From Thalassoroseus pseudoceratinae (lineage in GTDB: Bacteria; Planctomycetota; Planctomycetia; Planctomycetales; Planctomycetaceae), in NCBI RefSeq assembly GCF_011634775.1, contig NZ_JAALXT010000002.1, positions 372,001 to 436,000 on the forward strand: 64,000 nucleotides of DNA, written 5' to 3'. How positions within the stretch are numbered: position 1 is the first letter of the stretch; each line of letters opens with the position of its first letter. Under the pieces are notes generated by a model, which was not told the DNA's origin, did not search any database, and saw only the letters and a program-made list of their open reading frames with translations. Shown piece by piece: positions 63,410 to 64,000 of the stretch. Position numbers and translations under genes: made by a program.

Positions 63410-64000
63410 TTACGCAGCCGCCGACAGCGCTTCCGTTGTGGTGGAGCCCAGCGATTCGCGGAACCCATTCTCAGTTTGTTCGTGAAGCTTTCGCAGGCTG
63501 TCGGTCAGCATCGGCAAACCGCAACCGAGTTCTTGTCGCACACGCTGGCAATCAAGACTGGTTTCGCCGCGACCGAACCCACGCGGTGACTTCGCGGTTG
63601 CGGTGGCAAGTTCGCTGGTTGCTCCCGCGATGTCGAATTCCCGAGCGACTTGATGCCAGAACTGTGTGGGATTCACGCGTTCCGCACCCGCGATGTGGCA
63701 AATCCCTGAAAGGTCGTTCTCGATCGCTCGCATGAGGATCGTTGCCAACTCGGTTGCAAGAATCGGTGTGGCGTGACGGGTTGTATCGGCGGCCAAGACC
63801 TTCTTCGACTCTAACTCCGCTAAGCCATTTTCCAGCCACCCTTGACTGTTAGGGCTCCATCCGAAGGCGTGCGTTCGCACCACTAGGGCATTCGGATCAA
63901 TCTTCAATACGCTCTCTTCGAGTTTGCGGATCGCCTTGGCTTCGGGGCTATCGCAAAGCGCTTGGCAGTCTTCTTCGTGGAACATCCACGGTCCGCTGAA
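63410..64000 (-). CDS. RmlD-like sugar-nucleotide reductase, N-terminus outside window
   Basis: The frame is open to the right edge; upstream of the internal ATG at 63985 it reads FSGPW, part of the (S)DxVFSGP motif of dTDP-4-dehydrorhamnose reductase-like SDR proteins. About 196 residues are visible: EAKAIRKLEESVLKIDPNAL, VVRTHAFGW (strand and loop after the YxxxK region), TRHATPILATELA, GICHIAGAERV and a Ser/Thr-rich end. The catalytic Tyr and NAD-binding Gly motif lie beyond the window, and the usual YGxxK appears altered (AKAIRK). It could act in rhamnose or related sugar synthesis, but the name is provisional. Confidence 0.7.
   Translation of the reverse strand, partial: FSGPWMFHEEDCQALCDSPEAKAIRKLEESVLKIDPNALVVRTHAFGWSPNSQGWLENGLAELESKKVLAADTTRHATPILATELATILMRAIENDLSGICHIAGAERVNPTQFWHQVAREFDIAGATSELATATAKSPRGFGRGETSLDCQRVRQELGCGLPMLTDSLRKLHEQTENGFRESLGSTTTEALSAAA

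Noticed and set aside
63238-63735. 165-residue plus-strand frame
   Set aside because: It is antisense to the RmlD-like gene and spans a likely terminator.

Overview
The window looks like a chromosomal stretch of a Planctomycetota bacterium. The evidence is a DUF1559 pilin-like protein behind a type II secretion/pilus operon, a planctomycete-type ECF sigma factor (Sig-70_X6), a Ser/Thr kinase-STAND-FGE fusion, a WD40 protein with a planctomycete-style haem-like tail, giant exported proteins, sulfatase and DUF932 remnants, and start sites often lacking Shine-Dalgarno sequences. No rRNA, tRNA or CRISPR array was seen.

Layout. 1-1079 is the C-terminal part of a helicase-like gene, followed by 1.3 kb without a convincing gene. 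2406-10905 is a minus-strand run of five genes. Its lead gene fuses an SGNH hydrolase-like domain, a trypsin-like protease and a DNA/RNA non-specific nuclease. Behind it come a secreted protein, two membrane proteins and an exported WD40 protein with a CxxxCH motif. 10.9-12.2 kb holds gene debris. 12.2-22.7 kb encodes exported proteins around a 2362-residue secretin-like giant. An IS3-family element with a broken orfB follows (22967-24127).

24.2-33.6 kb is a second minus-strand hydrolase operon. Its order is a membrane patatin-like lipase, a subtilase, a frameshifted metallo-beta-lactamase-fold gene, and a caspase-like protease fused to an alpha/beta hydrolase. It is the best candidate for an undescribed system: serine, cysteine and metal-dependent hydrolases with no biosynthetic partner, beside mobile DNA. 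33.9-39.4 kb is a graveyard: a DUF932 pseudogene, an IS4-like element whose transposase gene is split by an IS21-family element (5-bp target duplication) and carries nonsense codons, and a sulfatase 5' fragment.

39.7-50.2 kb is a plus-strand signalling and glycosylation block: ECF sigma factor, kinase-STAND-FGE protein, a small Cys-rich protein, and two fused glycosyltransferase proteins, closed by a strong bidirectional terminator. 50.4-56.0 kb holds an HTH protein with acidic repeats and a membrane anchor, a YdjM-like membrane protein, an M24 peptidase, a small Cys-rich protein and a GT4 glycosyltransferase. 56.2-63.3 kb is a compact secretion/pilus operon: a short GspE, three consecutive GspF paralogues, three minor pseudopilin-like proteins and a DUF1559 protein. 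An RmlD-like reductase runs off the right edge.

All functions are inferred from motifs read by eye. Active-site statements rest on visible residues; system-level roles are inference.
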